Below are positions 7,965 through 16,402 of a stretch of DNA of 64,000 nucleotides, one piece after another. The position numbers and the translations under genes were made by a program. Origin of the DNA: Vallitalea guaymasensis (GTDB lineage: Bacteria > Bacillota > Clostridia > Lachnospirales > Vallitaleaceae); the NCBI RefSeq assembly GCF_018141425.1, contig NZ_CP058561.1, forward strand, positions 2,356,001 through 2,420,000, read 5' to 3'. The notes below the pieces were generated by a model that worked only from the letters and a program-made list of their open reading frames with translations, did no database searches and was not told the origin of the DNA. Within the stretch, counting starts at the first letter, position 1, and each line of letters opens with the position of its first letter.

Positions 7965-9863
7965 ATGGACTTCAAACCTATTGGTTCAATTTCAGAACTT
8001 GATAAACTTCAAAAAGAACAATATGAAAAACTTTCTATCAGACTAAAAGAAACCTCAGTTGATAAAGAAATCAATAAACATCATATATTAGTATGCTCTG
8101 GTACTGGTTGTACAGCTTCTGACAGTCAGGTGATATTAAAAAAATTGGAAAGAGAAATTAAGAAACGTCACTTAGGAGATAAAGTAAAAGTATTCAAAAC
8201 AGGATGTTTCGGCTTCTGTAAGCTAGGTCCAATCATAGTAGTACATCCTGACCGTACTTTCTATTGCCGTGTAAGACCAGAAGATGTAGATAATATCCTT
8301 GAAGAACATATAGAAAATAATAAAGTAGTTGAAAGACTGTTATATAAGAGTCCTTCTACAGATAAAGTACAGGAAAGAATTGATGACCTGGATTTTTTCA
8401 ATCATCAACAGAGAATAGCTCTTCGCAACTGCGGTATCATCGACCCGGAAAACATCTATGAATATATTGCAATGGATGGTTATAAAGCCATAGGGGATAT
8501 TCTTAATAATAAACCTGAACCTGATAAAATTATTGAAACAGTTAAGAAATCAGGTCTAAGAGGAAGAGGCGGCGGCGGCTTCCCCACAGGTAAAAAGTGG
8601 GAATTTGCTCGTGCCTACAAGAATGATAAAAAATATGTTGTTTGCAATGCTGACGAAGGTGACCCTGGTGCATTCATGGACCGTTCGATTCTTGAAGGTG
8701 ACCCCCATAGTATTATAGAAGCTATGTTAGTAGCTGGTTACTGCATCGGAGCTAACCAAGGTTTTATCTATGTCAGAGCTGAATATCCTATTGCTGTAGA
8801 ACGCCTGTCAATAGCTCTTGAACAAGCAAAAGAGGTTGGTCTATTAGGTGATAATATATTAGGAACTGGCTTTCAATTTGACCTTGACATCAGATTAGGT
8901 GCAGGAGCTTTTGTATGTGGTGAAGAAACAGCTCTTATATCTTCTATTATGGGATTCAGGGGCGAACCTAGACCAAGACCTCCATTTCCAGCAGAAGTGG
9001 GATTGTGGGAATATCCTACCCTTAACAATAACGTAGAAACCTACGCCAATATACCAATAATCCTGTTAAAAGGCGCTGATTGGTATAGCAGTATCGGAAC
9101 AGAAGATAGTACAGGAACTAAGGTATTCGCACTTGCTGGTCAGATTAATAATACAGGTCTTATTGAAGTACCTATGGGAACTACATTAAGAACTATTGTT
9201 TACGATATTGGCGGTGGTATCCCTGGTGGCAAGAAATTCAAAGCAGTACAGACAGGAGGTCCGTCTGGAGGATGTATCCCCGAATCTCATCTTGATACTA
9301 AAATAGATTTTAAATCCTTAACTGATATAGGTTCAATGATGGGTTCTGGTGGAATGATTGTCATGGATGAATCAGATTGTATGGTAGATATAGCCAGATT
9401 CTATCTGGAATTCGCTACTGATGAATCCTGTGGAAAATGTGTACCATGTAGAATAGGAACCAAAAGGCTTCTTGAGATATTAGAACGAATAACAGAAGGC
9501 AAAGGCAGTATGGAAGATATTGATATATTAAAAGACTTAAGCATCAATATACAAAATGGCTCCTTGTGTGGACTTGGACAAACTGCTCCTAATCCCATAC
9601 TAAGCTCACTTAATTATTTTGAAGACGAATATATCGCTCATATAGAAGAAAAACGTTGTCCTTCAGGAGTTTGTAATTCCCTTCTTAGAGTAGTCATTTC
9701 TGATGATAAATGTATTGCTTGTGGAATATGTGCAAAAGTCTGTCCTGTAGATGCTATAACAGGTGAACGTAAGAAGCCCCCTTACCATATACATCAAGAT
9801 ATTTGTATCAAATGTGGAGCTTGTATACCGAAATGTCCTGTTGATGCCATTTATAAACGATAA
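7965..9863 (+). CDS. hydB: Bifurcating [FeFe] hydrogenase, NuoF-like NADH/FMN subunit
   Basis: A 632-residue flavoprotein. Order of domains: N-terminal [2Fe-2S] thioredoxin-like domain (CSGTGC near residue 44, then TGCFGFC), the NuoF core with the NAD/FMN glycine loop GLRGRGGGGFPTGKKW near 200 and ADEGDPGAFMDRS, the NuoF [4Fe-4S] motif CGKCVPCRIG near 490, and two C-terminal ferredoxin clusters (CIACGICAKVCP and CIKCGACIPKCP). It is the site of NADH oxidation and, in characterised trimers, of flavin-based electron bifurcation with ferredoxin. Start has AAGGAG. The next gene follows after 20 bases. Confidence 0.94.
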   Translation: MDFKPIGSISELDKLQKEQYEKLSIRLKETSVDKEINKHHILVCSGTGCTASDSQVILKKLEREIKKRHLGDKVKVFKTGCFGFCKLGPIIVVHPDRTFYCRVRPEDVDNILEEHIENNKVVERLLYKSPSTDKVQERIDDLDFFNHQQRIALRNCGIIDPENIYEYIAMDGYKAIGDILNNKPEPDKIIETVKKSGLRGRGGGGFPTGKKWEFARAYKNDKKYVVCNADEGDPGAFMDRSILEGDPHSIIEAMLVAGYCIGANQGFIYVRAEYPIAVERLSIALEQAKEVGLLGDNILGTGFQFDLDIRLGAGAFVCGEETALISSIMGFRGEPRPRPPFPAEVGLWEYPTLNNNVETYANIPIILLKGADWYSSIGTEDSTGTKVFALAGQINNTGLIEVPMGTTLRTIVYDIGGGIPGGKKFKAVQTGGPSGGCIPESHLDTKIDFKSLTDIGSMMGSGGMIVMDESDCMVDIARFYLEFATDESCGKCVPCRIGTKRLLEILERITEGKGSMEDIDILKDLSINIQNGSLCGLGQTAPNPILSSLNYFEDEYIAHIEEKRCPSGVCNSLLRVVISDDKCIACGICAKVCPVDAITGERKKPPYHIHQDICIKCGACIPKCPVDAIYKR

Positions 9864-9883
9864 CCCGGAAAGGAGCTAAAAAA

Positions 9884-11701
9884 GTGGAAAATATACGAGA
9901 AAAAGATGAACAAGAATTGAAAGAAAAACTTGTTACTATATATTTTGATGGAAACCCTTATAAAGTCCCAATGGGAATGTCTGTCCTAGAAGCTGCAAGG
10001 CTAGTCAATATTGAAATTCCTAGTTTATGCTATCTAAAAGATATAAATGAAATTGGAGCCTGTCGTGTATGCGTTGTGGAAATAGAAGGTATCAGGGCAT
10101 TACAGCCTTCATGTGTATATCCCGTCAGGGATGGACTAAAGGTTAAAACCAATACAAAAAAAGTTAGAGATGCAAGAAGGACTGCTGTAACTTTGCTATT
10201 ATCCAATCACCATAGAGAATGTTTGACATGTATAAGGAACCTAAACTGTGAATTACAGAATGTTGCAGACAGCTTAGGTATCAGAAATATCCCTTATACT
10301 GGTGAGATGCCTGATTACGGTTTCCATAACGATAACGTTTTTATTCAAAGAGATTATAATAAATGCATAAATTGCAGAAGATGTATGGCGATATGCAATA
10401 AGATACAAGAATGTAATGTCTACTCTCCATTAAATCGTGGGCTTAATACTGTTATAGCACCTAGCTTCAAAAAAGATCTCAGTGAAGTTACTTGCATCAC
10501 TTGTGGTCAATGTATTATTGCCTGTCCTACAGGTTCTCTAACAGCCAGAGAAGACATTGATGATGTATGGAAAGTTCTAAATGACCCTACCAAACATGTC
10601 ATAGCTCAGACAGCTCCTTCTATTCAAGTTACAATAGGAGAAGATTTCAATATGCCTGTAGGTACTATGGTTAGAGGAAAACTGGTTACATCACTTAGAA
10701 GATTAGGTTTTGATAAAGTATTTGCAACAGATGTTACAGCAGACCTTACTATCATGGAGGAAGCAAGCGAATTAAAGGAAAGGGTTACAGAACATCCTGA
10801 AAAACTGCCTCTCCTATCTTCTTGCTGTCCTGCCTGGGTCAAGTTTGCAGAACATTTCTATCCTGATATGCTTCATAACCTGTCAACCTGTAAATCCCCT
10901 CATGAAATGTGTGGAGCCCTTACCAAGACTTGGTATGCCAAGAAATATAACATTGACCCTGATAGTATAGTCAATGTAGCTATTATGCCTTGTACTGCCA
11001 AAAAATTTGAAGCTGCACGACCAGAGATGACATCAGATGGCTACAGAAATGTTGATTATGTATTGACTACCAGAGAATTATCCAGAATGATAAGATCAGT
11101 AGGAATACATTTCAACAGCCTACCTGATAGCGAATATGATGAACCTTTTAACCAATTCAGTAGTGCAGGTACTATTTTTGGTGCTACCGGTGGAGTATTA
11201 GAAGCCGCAGTAAGGACTGCTCATTATTTTATAACAGGAGAAGAAATAGGTGTTCCTGAATATGAAGAAGCAAGAGGTCAAAAAGGGTTAAAATATGGTA
11301 AAGTAACCTTTGGAGATACTACTCTAAGAATTGCAATAGCGCATGGTACAGGTAACGCTAAGAAAGCTTTGACAAGACATCTAAGCGGTGAAAAACCCTT
11401 TGATTATATGGAAGTAATGGCTTGCCCTGGAGGCTGCGTAGGTGGTGGAGGTCAACCTATCTTAGGTGGTAAAGACCATAAGAAGATATCCCTGGACTAT
11501 AGACATAATCGTGCTGATACTCTTTATAATATTGATAAAGACAGCAAGATAAGAAAATCCTATGAAAACCCTGTTATGAAGCAAATATATGATGAATTCT
11601 TGGGGGAACCTCTATCTGATACTTCAAAAAAATATCTTCATACAACATATATTAAAAGAGGTAAATACCCTTATCTTGAGAAAGAAGTTAAAGTTGAATA
11701 G
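9884..11701 (+). CDS. hydA: [FeFe] hydrogenase catalytic subunit, group A
   Basis: A 605-residue hydrogenase. Near the N-terminus is a plant-type [2Fe-2S] domain (about 15-95), then a His-ligated [4Fe-4S] cluster (HHRECLTCIRNLNC), then two ferredoxin clusters (CINCRRCMAIC and CITCGQCIIACP). The H-cluster signatures are complete: SSCCPAW near 311-317, MPCTAKKFE near 368-376 and ACPGGCVGGGGQP near 512-525. A small-subunit domain ends the chain (FLGEPLSDTSKKYLH). It reduces protons using NADH and reduced ferredoxin together with HydB and HydC. It starts with GTG, 8 bases after AAAGGAG. HydA needs HydE, HydF and HydG maturases, which are not in this window. Confidence 0.95.
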   Translation: MENIREKDEQELKEKLVTIYFDGNPYKVPMGMSVLEAARLVNIEIPSLCYLKDINEIGACRVCVVEIEGIRALQPSCVYPVRDGLKVKTNTKKVRDARRTAVTLLLSNHHRECLTCIRNLNCELQNVADSLGIRNIPYTGEMPDYGFHNDNVFIQRDYNKCINCRRCMAICNKIQECNVYSPLNRGLNTVIAPSFKKDLSEVTCITCGQCIIACPTGSLTAREDIDDVWKVLNDPTKHVIAQTAPSIQVTIGEDFNMPVGTMVRGKLVTSLRRLGFDKVFATDVTADLTIMEEASELKERVTEHPEKLPLLSSCCPAWVKFAEHFYPDMLHNLSTCKSPHEMCGALTKTWYAKKYNIDPDSIVNVAIMPCTAKKFEAARPEMTSDGYRNVDYVLTTRELSRMIRSVGIHFNSLPDSEYDEPFNQFSSAGTIFGATGGVLEAAVRTAHYFITGEEIGVPEYEEARGQKGLKYGKVTFGDTTLRIAIAHGTGNAKKALTRHLSGEKPFDYMEVMACPGGCVGGGGQPILGGKDHKKISLDYRHNRADTLYNIDKDSKIRKSYENPVMKQIYDEFLGEPLSDTSKKYLHTTYIKRGKYPYLEKEVKVE

Positions 11702-11718
11702 ATATACTATGAAGAGCT

Positions 11719-11764
11719 AAAAAGTTTGTCCTTTGTACTAAATATAATACTGGACAAACTTTTT
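11719..11764. terminator. Bidirectional terminator between hydA and the glycan operon
   Basis: Perfect 13-base arms AAAAAGTTTGTCC (11719-11731) and GGACAAACTTTTT (11752-11764), with A and T runs at both ends, lie between two convergent genes. Confidence 0.9.
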
Positions 11765-11787
11765 ATTGATTTAAGATAATCCTTACC

Positions 11788-12666
11788 CTATTTTAACCTT
11801 CTCACTTCCTGTACAATATAATATTTAGCTCCTTTTACCTCTCTATACAACAATAATAAATGATTAATCAAAATCCCAATGAGTGCAAGTAATATAGAGA
11901 AACTCAGTAAAAATAACGGCACAAAAGATTCTTTTTGAATTTCTCCAAATATTATTACTCCAAGAAAGATTAATAAATATATACACCCCAAAAAATATGC
12001 TGCCTTACATCCTAGATTCTTGAATCTAACTAAATAAGATAATTCTTTATTGAAATTACTATCAATCTGCTTGCTTTTTGTTTTACAATAGATATTCGTA
12101 TTTTTCAATCCACATTGCTGGAACATCAAGTTTCTCGTATTATCTCTCTCATATTGGCTATCTACAGCATTCAAACTTCTTCTAGTAACCAGTCTTACAA
12201 GATTCTTGCCTAAAACAATATTCCCCTTACCTTTTCTATTTAATATTTTCATCATTAATCTATTCATCAATCCAATATTTCTTGGTCTTAAAAAAGCTAT
12301 ATCACATTTTCGTTTAGTTAACTCAATATACATATTTTCTATACTTTCATAAGTTGATGGATTGCTGCCTCTTTCAATCTCATATATATAATCTCCAATA
12401 CTTATGTCAACTCCTGCCATAATAGCACTCTCAATATTATGGCTATAACTCAAACTCACCAATATGACATTACCCTTAATACGTTCATTTAACTCACTTA
12501 GATTACTGTACATATTTTCATCAAAATCAGCTTTTAATACAACTATAATTTCATAATTCATAACAAATCTGTCTAGACATTCATCTACATAATATATCTG
12601 CTTAATCAATTCATTCATACATCTATCTTCATAGATTACAACAGAAAAATACCCTTGTGCTTTCAT
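11788..12666 (-). CDS. GT2-like glycosyltransferase with two C-terminal membrane segments (GtrB/DPM1-type)
   Basis: A 292-residue protein. Residues 1-190 follow the GT-A fold plan of polyisoprenyl-phosphate glycosyltransferases (MNYEIIVVLKADF, then NIESAIMAGVDISIGDYIYE), and residues about 222-275 hold two membrane helices. Such enzymes load a sugar on undecaprenyl phosphate. Here the position of the usual D-x-D is the run DISIGDYIYEIE, so the metal motif looks altered and activity is uncertain. It is the last gene of a four-gene minus-strand operon and overlaps the FAD enzyme gene by 4 bases. The donor sugar is unknown. Confidence 0.7.
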   Translation of the reverse strand: MKAQGYFSVVIYEDRCMNELIKQIYYVDECLDRFVMNYEIIVVLKADFDENMYSNLSELNERIKGNVILVSLSYSHNIESAIMAGVDISIGDYIYEIERGSNPSTYESIENMYIELTKRKCDIAFLRPRNIGLMNRLMMKILNRKGKGNIVLGKNLVRLVTRRSLNAVDSQYERDNTRNLMFQQCGLKNTNIYCKTKSKQIDSNFNKELSYLVRFKNLGCKAAYFLGCIYLLIFLGVIIFGEIQKESFVPLFLLSFSILLALIGILINHLLLLYREVKGAKYYIVQEVRRLK

Positions 12667-13784
12667 CCAATCACCTTCTCCAAATCATACACTGTATTAA
12701 TTTTACCTGATAGTACCGTAATCAATCTTGGTTCTTTTCCCCATACTTTTATAACTGTAGGTCTGGAATCATCCATCTCTGAAACATCCAATAATGGTTT
12801 TATAGCAAATAATGATTTTATATAAGTAATGTTCATATCCATAGCAAGATATTTATTAGCCAACTGTTTCATGCTATGAAAAAAGGTCTTTGGTCTCTCA
12901 TCACACAAATTACAATTCTCTAGATTGTATAGCGTACATTTTTTGTTTCTTTCCTGGCAGGGAAAATGGGGCAATATTTCATTACATGTTTTATGATGTG
13001 TAAAAGTAACAGATGTAAGAGAATGATAATTACCATTGCCAAAAGGCATTATAGAAAAAAATGGTCCATCCATCAATGTTAACCCCAGTTCACTATAATT
13101 CTCTTTTATCTTGCATATGATGATTTCACTTATCTCGTATCTTATTTTAAAAAGTGGTGCTTGAAATTGTCTAAGTATTTGATTTACACTTGCATAAGTA
13201 GTATTGATGACCGTAGATGCCATAAATATATTTCCATCTTCTGTCCTAATAACATATTTGCCACCTTTGATTGATACCTCTCTTATTCTTATGTCATAAC
13301 AAATTTTACACTTCTTATTCTCATTTAATTTTTCCATAAACCATTCATTGATCGTTCCTGCATCCAAAGCATATTCTTCCGTCAAAAAAGCTTGTTCAAC
13401 CAAGTTTTTCTTAAAATATTGGTTAGTATACACTTCTGTACATGGTATATCTGCCTTCTTGCAAAAACTTTTGAATTGCTTAGCGGAAGTTAATGAATAA
13501 TTTTCAGCAATTCCATATATGCTCTTGTATCTATTGTTGATTGCAAATTCAAAGTCCATATAAAACCTTTTAAAATAATCAGCTGACTTTATAGCTGTAG
13601 CATAGCTTCTTGGATAATGATATCCTCTATGTACTCTAGCTTGATTAATATAGGATGCTCTCTGAAAACTATTACAATCATGTTCTAATATGACCACTTT
13701 ATTTCCTTTATCAACTAAATCTTTGCTGGCATATAACCCATACATACCAGCACCTAATATAATATAATCAGCCTCAATAATCAT
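12663..13784 (-). CDS. FAD-dependent oxidoreductase of the DAO type with a cysteine cluster
   Basis: A 373-residue flavoprotein. The dinucleotide-binding motif ILGAGMYGLYAS sits at the N-terminus, followed by an acidic end of strand 2 (VVILEHD). The region around QARVHRGYHYPRS resembles DAO and UDP-galactopyranose-mutase-like folds. An unusual insert near residues 265-290 carries four cysteines (C-x6-C-x7-C-x2-C) that could bind zinc or an iron-sulfur cluster. The ATG at 13784 is used: GGGGTG lies six bases upstream, while the longer TTG start at 13811 has no ribosome site. It lies between an epimerase and a glycosyltransferase, so the substrate is probably a sugar or sugar nucleotide; that is inference. 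Confidence 0.75.
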   Translation of the reverse strand: MIIEADYIILGAGMYGLYASKDLVDKGNKVVILEHDCNSFQRASYINQARVHRGYHYPRSYATAIKSADYFKRFYMDFEFAINNRYKSIYGIAENYSLTSAKQFKSFCKKADIPCTEVYTNQYFKKNLVEQAFLTEEYALDAGTINEWFMEKLNENKKCKICYDIRIREVSIKGGKYVIRTEDGNIFMASTVINTTYASVNQILRQFQAPLFKIRYEISEIIICKIKENYSELGLTLMDGPFFSIMPFGNGNYHSLTSVTFTHHKTCNEILPHFPCQERNKKCTLYNLENCNLCDERPKTFFHSMKQLANKYLAMDMNITYIKSLFAIKPLLDVSEMDDSRPTVIKVWGKEPRLITVLSGKINTVYDLEKVIG

Positions 13785-13835
13785 ACTAATCACCCCAATA
13801 TCTTTTATCAATTCATTTCTTGATAATTGCTTTAC

Positions 13836-14597
13836 TTATACACTATTACTACTAAAATTAATGATATCTTTAAGTACCTTCTGTCTTGAATACATATAAT
13901 CATTGTCTTTACTAAATAGATTAGAGTATTTTGATTTTACATCATAGATGTCTGGTAATCTTTTGGTCACATTAGTAAAATCTCTATTAAAACACTCATT
14001 GGCAATTTCCCATGCTTTTATAGGCTCTGAATTGAAATTAATAAGTGGGATATGATTATCCATGACAATCTTAATATCATCCCATAAAAAATCCAGATTA
14101 TAATATTGATACACACTATCTCTATGCGTCCATTCCAAACAATGATTATTCATTAAATCATATATATAATTTTTCTTCAGGTTCCTTCCAAACAAGGCTG
14201 GCAGGCGTATAATGGAATGATGTCTGAATCTAGCCTTTACTATCTGTTCTACCTCATATCTATGTTTACCATAGTCATGTAAACCATGAAGAGAAATAAT
14301 TGTGTCCTCATCTACCCCATTAGGATTTTTATACACATCTACAGTGGATATGAGAACAAAATATCCACAGGATACAGTTACAAGATTGTCTAGAAGTCTG
14401 TAAATAGCCAGTTTATCCTCTTGTGGATACTTATTAGCATACCACTTGGTTCCATATATACCTGCACATACAAGTAAATCGAATTTCTTGCCTCTTATAC
14501 TATCGATGTTTTTACTATTATATTTTTCATGAAAAAATGCCTGCCTATCTAAATTACTACCCACCAAACCTGTATAACCTATTAATCCTTTTAACAT
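13836..14597 (-). CDS. NAD-dependent epimerase/dehydratase family protein
   Basis: A 253-residue short-chain type sugar-nucleotide enzyme. The nucleotide-binding loop is GYTGLVGSN at residues 7-15, followed by VCAGIYG and ISTVDVY, and the active-site tyrosine region reads YGKHRYEVEQ, where the lysine expected four residues after Tyr is arginine; this variant is seen in some members. The C-terminal domain is short. It likely makes or modifies a nucleotide sugar for the adjacent glycosyltransferases. An AGGAG site precedes the ATG. It follows GT8 after 15 bases and precedes the FAD enzyme by about 50 bases. Confidence 0.8.
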   Translation of the reverse strand: MLKGLIGYTGLVGSNLDRQAFFHEKYNSKNIDSIRGKKFDLLVCAGIYGTKWYANKYPQEDKLAIYRLLDNLVTVSCGYFVLISTVDVYKNPNGVDEDTIISLHGLHDYGKHRYEVEQIVKARFRHHSIIRLPALFGRNLKKNYIYDLMNNHCLEWTHRDSVYQYYNLDFLWDDIKIVMDNHIPLINFNSEPIKAWEIANECFNRDFTNVTKRLPDIYDVKSKYSNLFSKDNDYMYSRQKVLKDIINFSSNSV

Positions 14598-14612
14598 TTT
14601 AACTCTCCTCCA

Positions 14613-15662
14613 TTATCCACCCTTGGTATTAGCTAAATCCAATCCTTCACTTCTAAGAAAGTCATTGATACAATCTAATAGATTCTTTAACTTCTTATAT
14701 TCCAGAAAACTAGGATAATCTTTTGTCACCATCTCAATATATGTTTTATACCAATAGAGAAAATCCTTCTTTTTCCCTAAACGGTAAATCTTCTTTTTAT
14801 CCTTAAAATTCCATGGTTTGAACCCTGCATAATGAAGTCCATACAATATATCAATTGATGGATATCCCCCGAATCCATTGAAGATAAGGTCAATATTTTT
14901 CCATCTGCCTGCCCAATGTATAGTTGCATACTGCATTTCAGGCCAATTGAAAATATCTCCTATGAGCTTTTTTATCTCTGGTCTATTAACATCTTCCATT
15001 ATCTCATGATAATCATCCATAGACGGAGTCAATACCCATAAGGAACTATTTATTCCCATGTTACTCGGATCATCTATGACACGATGGCAAATATCCACAG
15101 GTACATTTTCTCCATGAGGGCACATGGAATCATAGGTTCTATGCCAGATCCACTTTTTTGTTGTTTTCACATTTGGTGGAATTATATACTTTCCGTCATT
15201 GCTATACTCCATAGTATAGCCTTTCCTCTCATTCACAGTTCCTGCTGGTGTATCCAATGCAAACAGCTGATTATAATTCTTTCTAGGCAGTACATCAGCA
15301 TCTAGAACAACTACCTTTTCATAATCAAACCCCAAATCTCCATCTATACCTAATCTTAATGCTTGAAATCTTGTGAATAAATAAGGTCTATCTTGACGTT
15401 TTTGACGCCTTCTATGATGTATGAAGACTTCTTCTACATCAACTACATAATCATAGATCTCTCCTATTATATCTTTTGCCTCTTGTGATATATTCTCTGT
15501 AACCAGGCATACCAAATCCGCACCATAGTTACCTTTTCGCAATTGATTACCCTGCATTAATATACCAGGCAGAAAATGGTCATTCATCATTAGAAATGTG
15601 ACAAAAGCATATTTTCTACTACCATCTTGCCTTGTCATTTTCATTACATGTTCATCTTTCAA
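14613..15662 (-). CDS. Glycosyltransferase family 8 protein
   Basis: A 349-residue protein beginning LKDEHVMKMTRQDG from a TTG at 15662, chosen because AGAGGTG stands 6 bases before it; a reading frame continues upstream to 15785 but runs through a terminator hairpin and has no ribosome site. The GT8 fold shows AFVTFLMMNDHFLPG at the front, the metal motif VVLDADVLP near residue 130 and a late HWAGRWK segment carrying the conserved His. It transfers a sugar from a nucleotide donor onto an unknown acceptor. It is the first gene of the four-gene operon. Upstream lie a structured leader and two terminators (15762-16025). Confidence 0.8.
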   Translation of the reverse strand: MKDEHVMKMTRQDGSRKYAFVTFLMMNDHFLPGILMQGNQLRKGNYGADLVCLVTENISQEAKDIIGEIYDYVVDVEEVFIHHRRRQKRQDRPYLFTRFQALRLGIDGDLGFDYEKVVVLDADVLPRKNYNQLFALDTPAGTVNERKGYTMEYSNDGKYIIPPNVKTTKKWIWHRTYDSMCPHGENVPVDICHRVIDDPSNMGINSSLWVLTPSMDDYHEIMEDVNRPEIKKLIGDIFNWPEMQYATIHWAGRWKNIDLIFNGFGGYPSIDILYGLHYAGFKPWNFKDKKKIYRLGKKKDFLYWYKTYIEMVTKDYPSFLEYKKLKNLLDCINDFLRSEGLDLANTKGG

Positions 15663-15757
15663 TTGACTCACCTCTGTATATAAAATATAAATTAAACAGT
15701 AAGGGAAAGTTTGGATAGAAGGTAAAAATCCATAGATAAATGGTATAGAAGTACGCA

Positions 15758-15796
15758 AAAAAAGGCTGTAAATGAACACTTCCATTTATAGCCTTT
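15758..15796 (-). terminator. Terminator hairpin upstream of the glycan operon
   Basis: On the minus strand AAAGGCTATAAATG pairs with CATTTACAGCCTTT around a 7-9 base loop and is followed by T7. No protein gene ends here, so it either follows the leader RNA as a second terminator or acts as an attenuator before the glycan operon. Confidence 0.7.
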
Positions 15797-15834
15797 ATAG
15801 TATATTAATCAAAATATATTATTAAAAAAGGGTA

Positions 15835-16025
15835 TAAAAAAACATGCCTCAAGCATGCCTAATCCTATTATACTATTTAGTGCTAACTTGTGTTCTTAAC
15901 TAAAATTTAGTAAAGAGTACCATTAATAAAACCATTCTACTGGTTTTCTCTCTTCACCTTCTATTCAATTCGTCTCATTTAGTTAAGAATTTAGACATTG
16001 CACTTGCTCCTTTTCATTTAATTCA
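15835..16025 (-). ncRNA. Structured leader or small RNA with its own promoter, short reading frame and terminator
   Basis: On the minus strand a perfect promoter starts a roughly 190-base transcript ending in the hairpin CATGC-TTGAG-GCATG followed by T7. The body folds as nested helices: AGTGC (16000-16004) with GCACT (15879-15883); a perfect 12-bp stem, 15978-15989 with 15893-15904; AAGAG/CTCTT; and a 7-bp apical hairpin 15928-15947. Length and rod shape recall 6S RNA, but I cannot confirm identity. A 7-codon frame (MSKFLTK, 15998 to 15975) behind GGAG uses the 12-bp stem as coding sequence, which instead recalls a leader-peptide attenuator. Confidence 0.6.
15975..15998 (-). CDS. Possible leader peptide MSKFLTK
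   Basis: ATG at 15998, TGA at 15975, with GGAG (16007-16010) 8 bases upstream. Codons 3-7 form the 5' arm of the perfect 12-bp stem in the leader RNA, so translation would open that stem. Seven codons alone can occur by chance, so this is tentative. Confidence 0.35.
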   Translation of the reverse strand: MSKFLTK

Positions 16026-16031
16026 TCTTTA

Positions 16032-16060
16032 ATTATAGTATATTGTAAAAATGTTGTCAA
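16032..16060 (-). promoter_or_regulatory. Consensus sigma-A promoter of the leader RNA
   Basis: Minus strand TTGACA (16055-16060), 17-base spacer, TATAAT (16032-16037). Both boxes and spacing are perfect consensus, the best promoter in the window. Confidence 0.9.
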
Positions 16061-16253
16061 ATATTTCTAGAATATAAGTATTAATATTTAAACTTATTTT
16101 AATTTTATAGTCCACTATTTTCAAAATAAAATATACTACCCTTTTATTTATTCTAAATAGCCCTAATCACTCATCATAATATATATATTAAAAAAATATA
16201 GTAATTTGGGACTAAAAACAATAATGCTTTAGGTTATAGTTCAAATACATATA

Positions 16254-16283
16254 TTGACATAAATTTAACCCCTAGTATATAAT
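16254..16283 (+). promoter_or_regulatory. Sigma-A promoter of the chemoreceptor gene
   Basis: TTGACA (16254-16259), 18-base spacer, TATAAT (16278-16283), about 120 bases upstream of the start. I see no SigD-type chemotaxis promoter (TAAA ... GCCGATAA). Confidence 0.8.
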
Positions 16284-16402
16284 GAGTTATAGTATTAAAA
16301 CAGGTTTTTCTAAGTTATATTTTATTTTTCTAATATTTATACCTAATTTTTTAACAAGTTCATTACATATTATAACACTAATTGACTTAAAGGAGACTTA
16401 CT

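Noticed and set aside
15663-15785. N-terminal extension of the GT8 protein (MEVFIYSLFLRTSIPF)
   Set aside because: It reads through a terminator hairpin and has no ribosome site, whereas a TTG with AGAGGTG stands at 15662.
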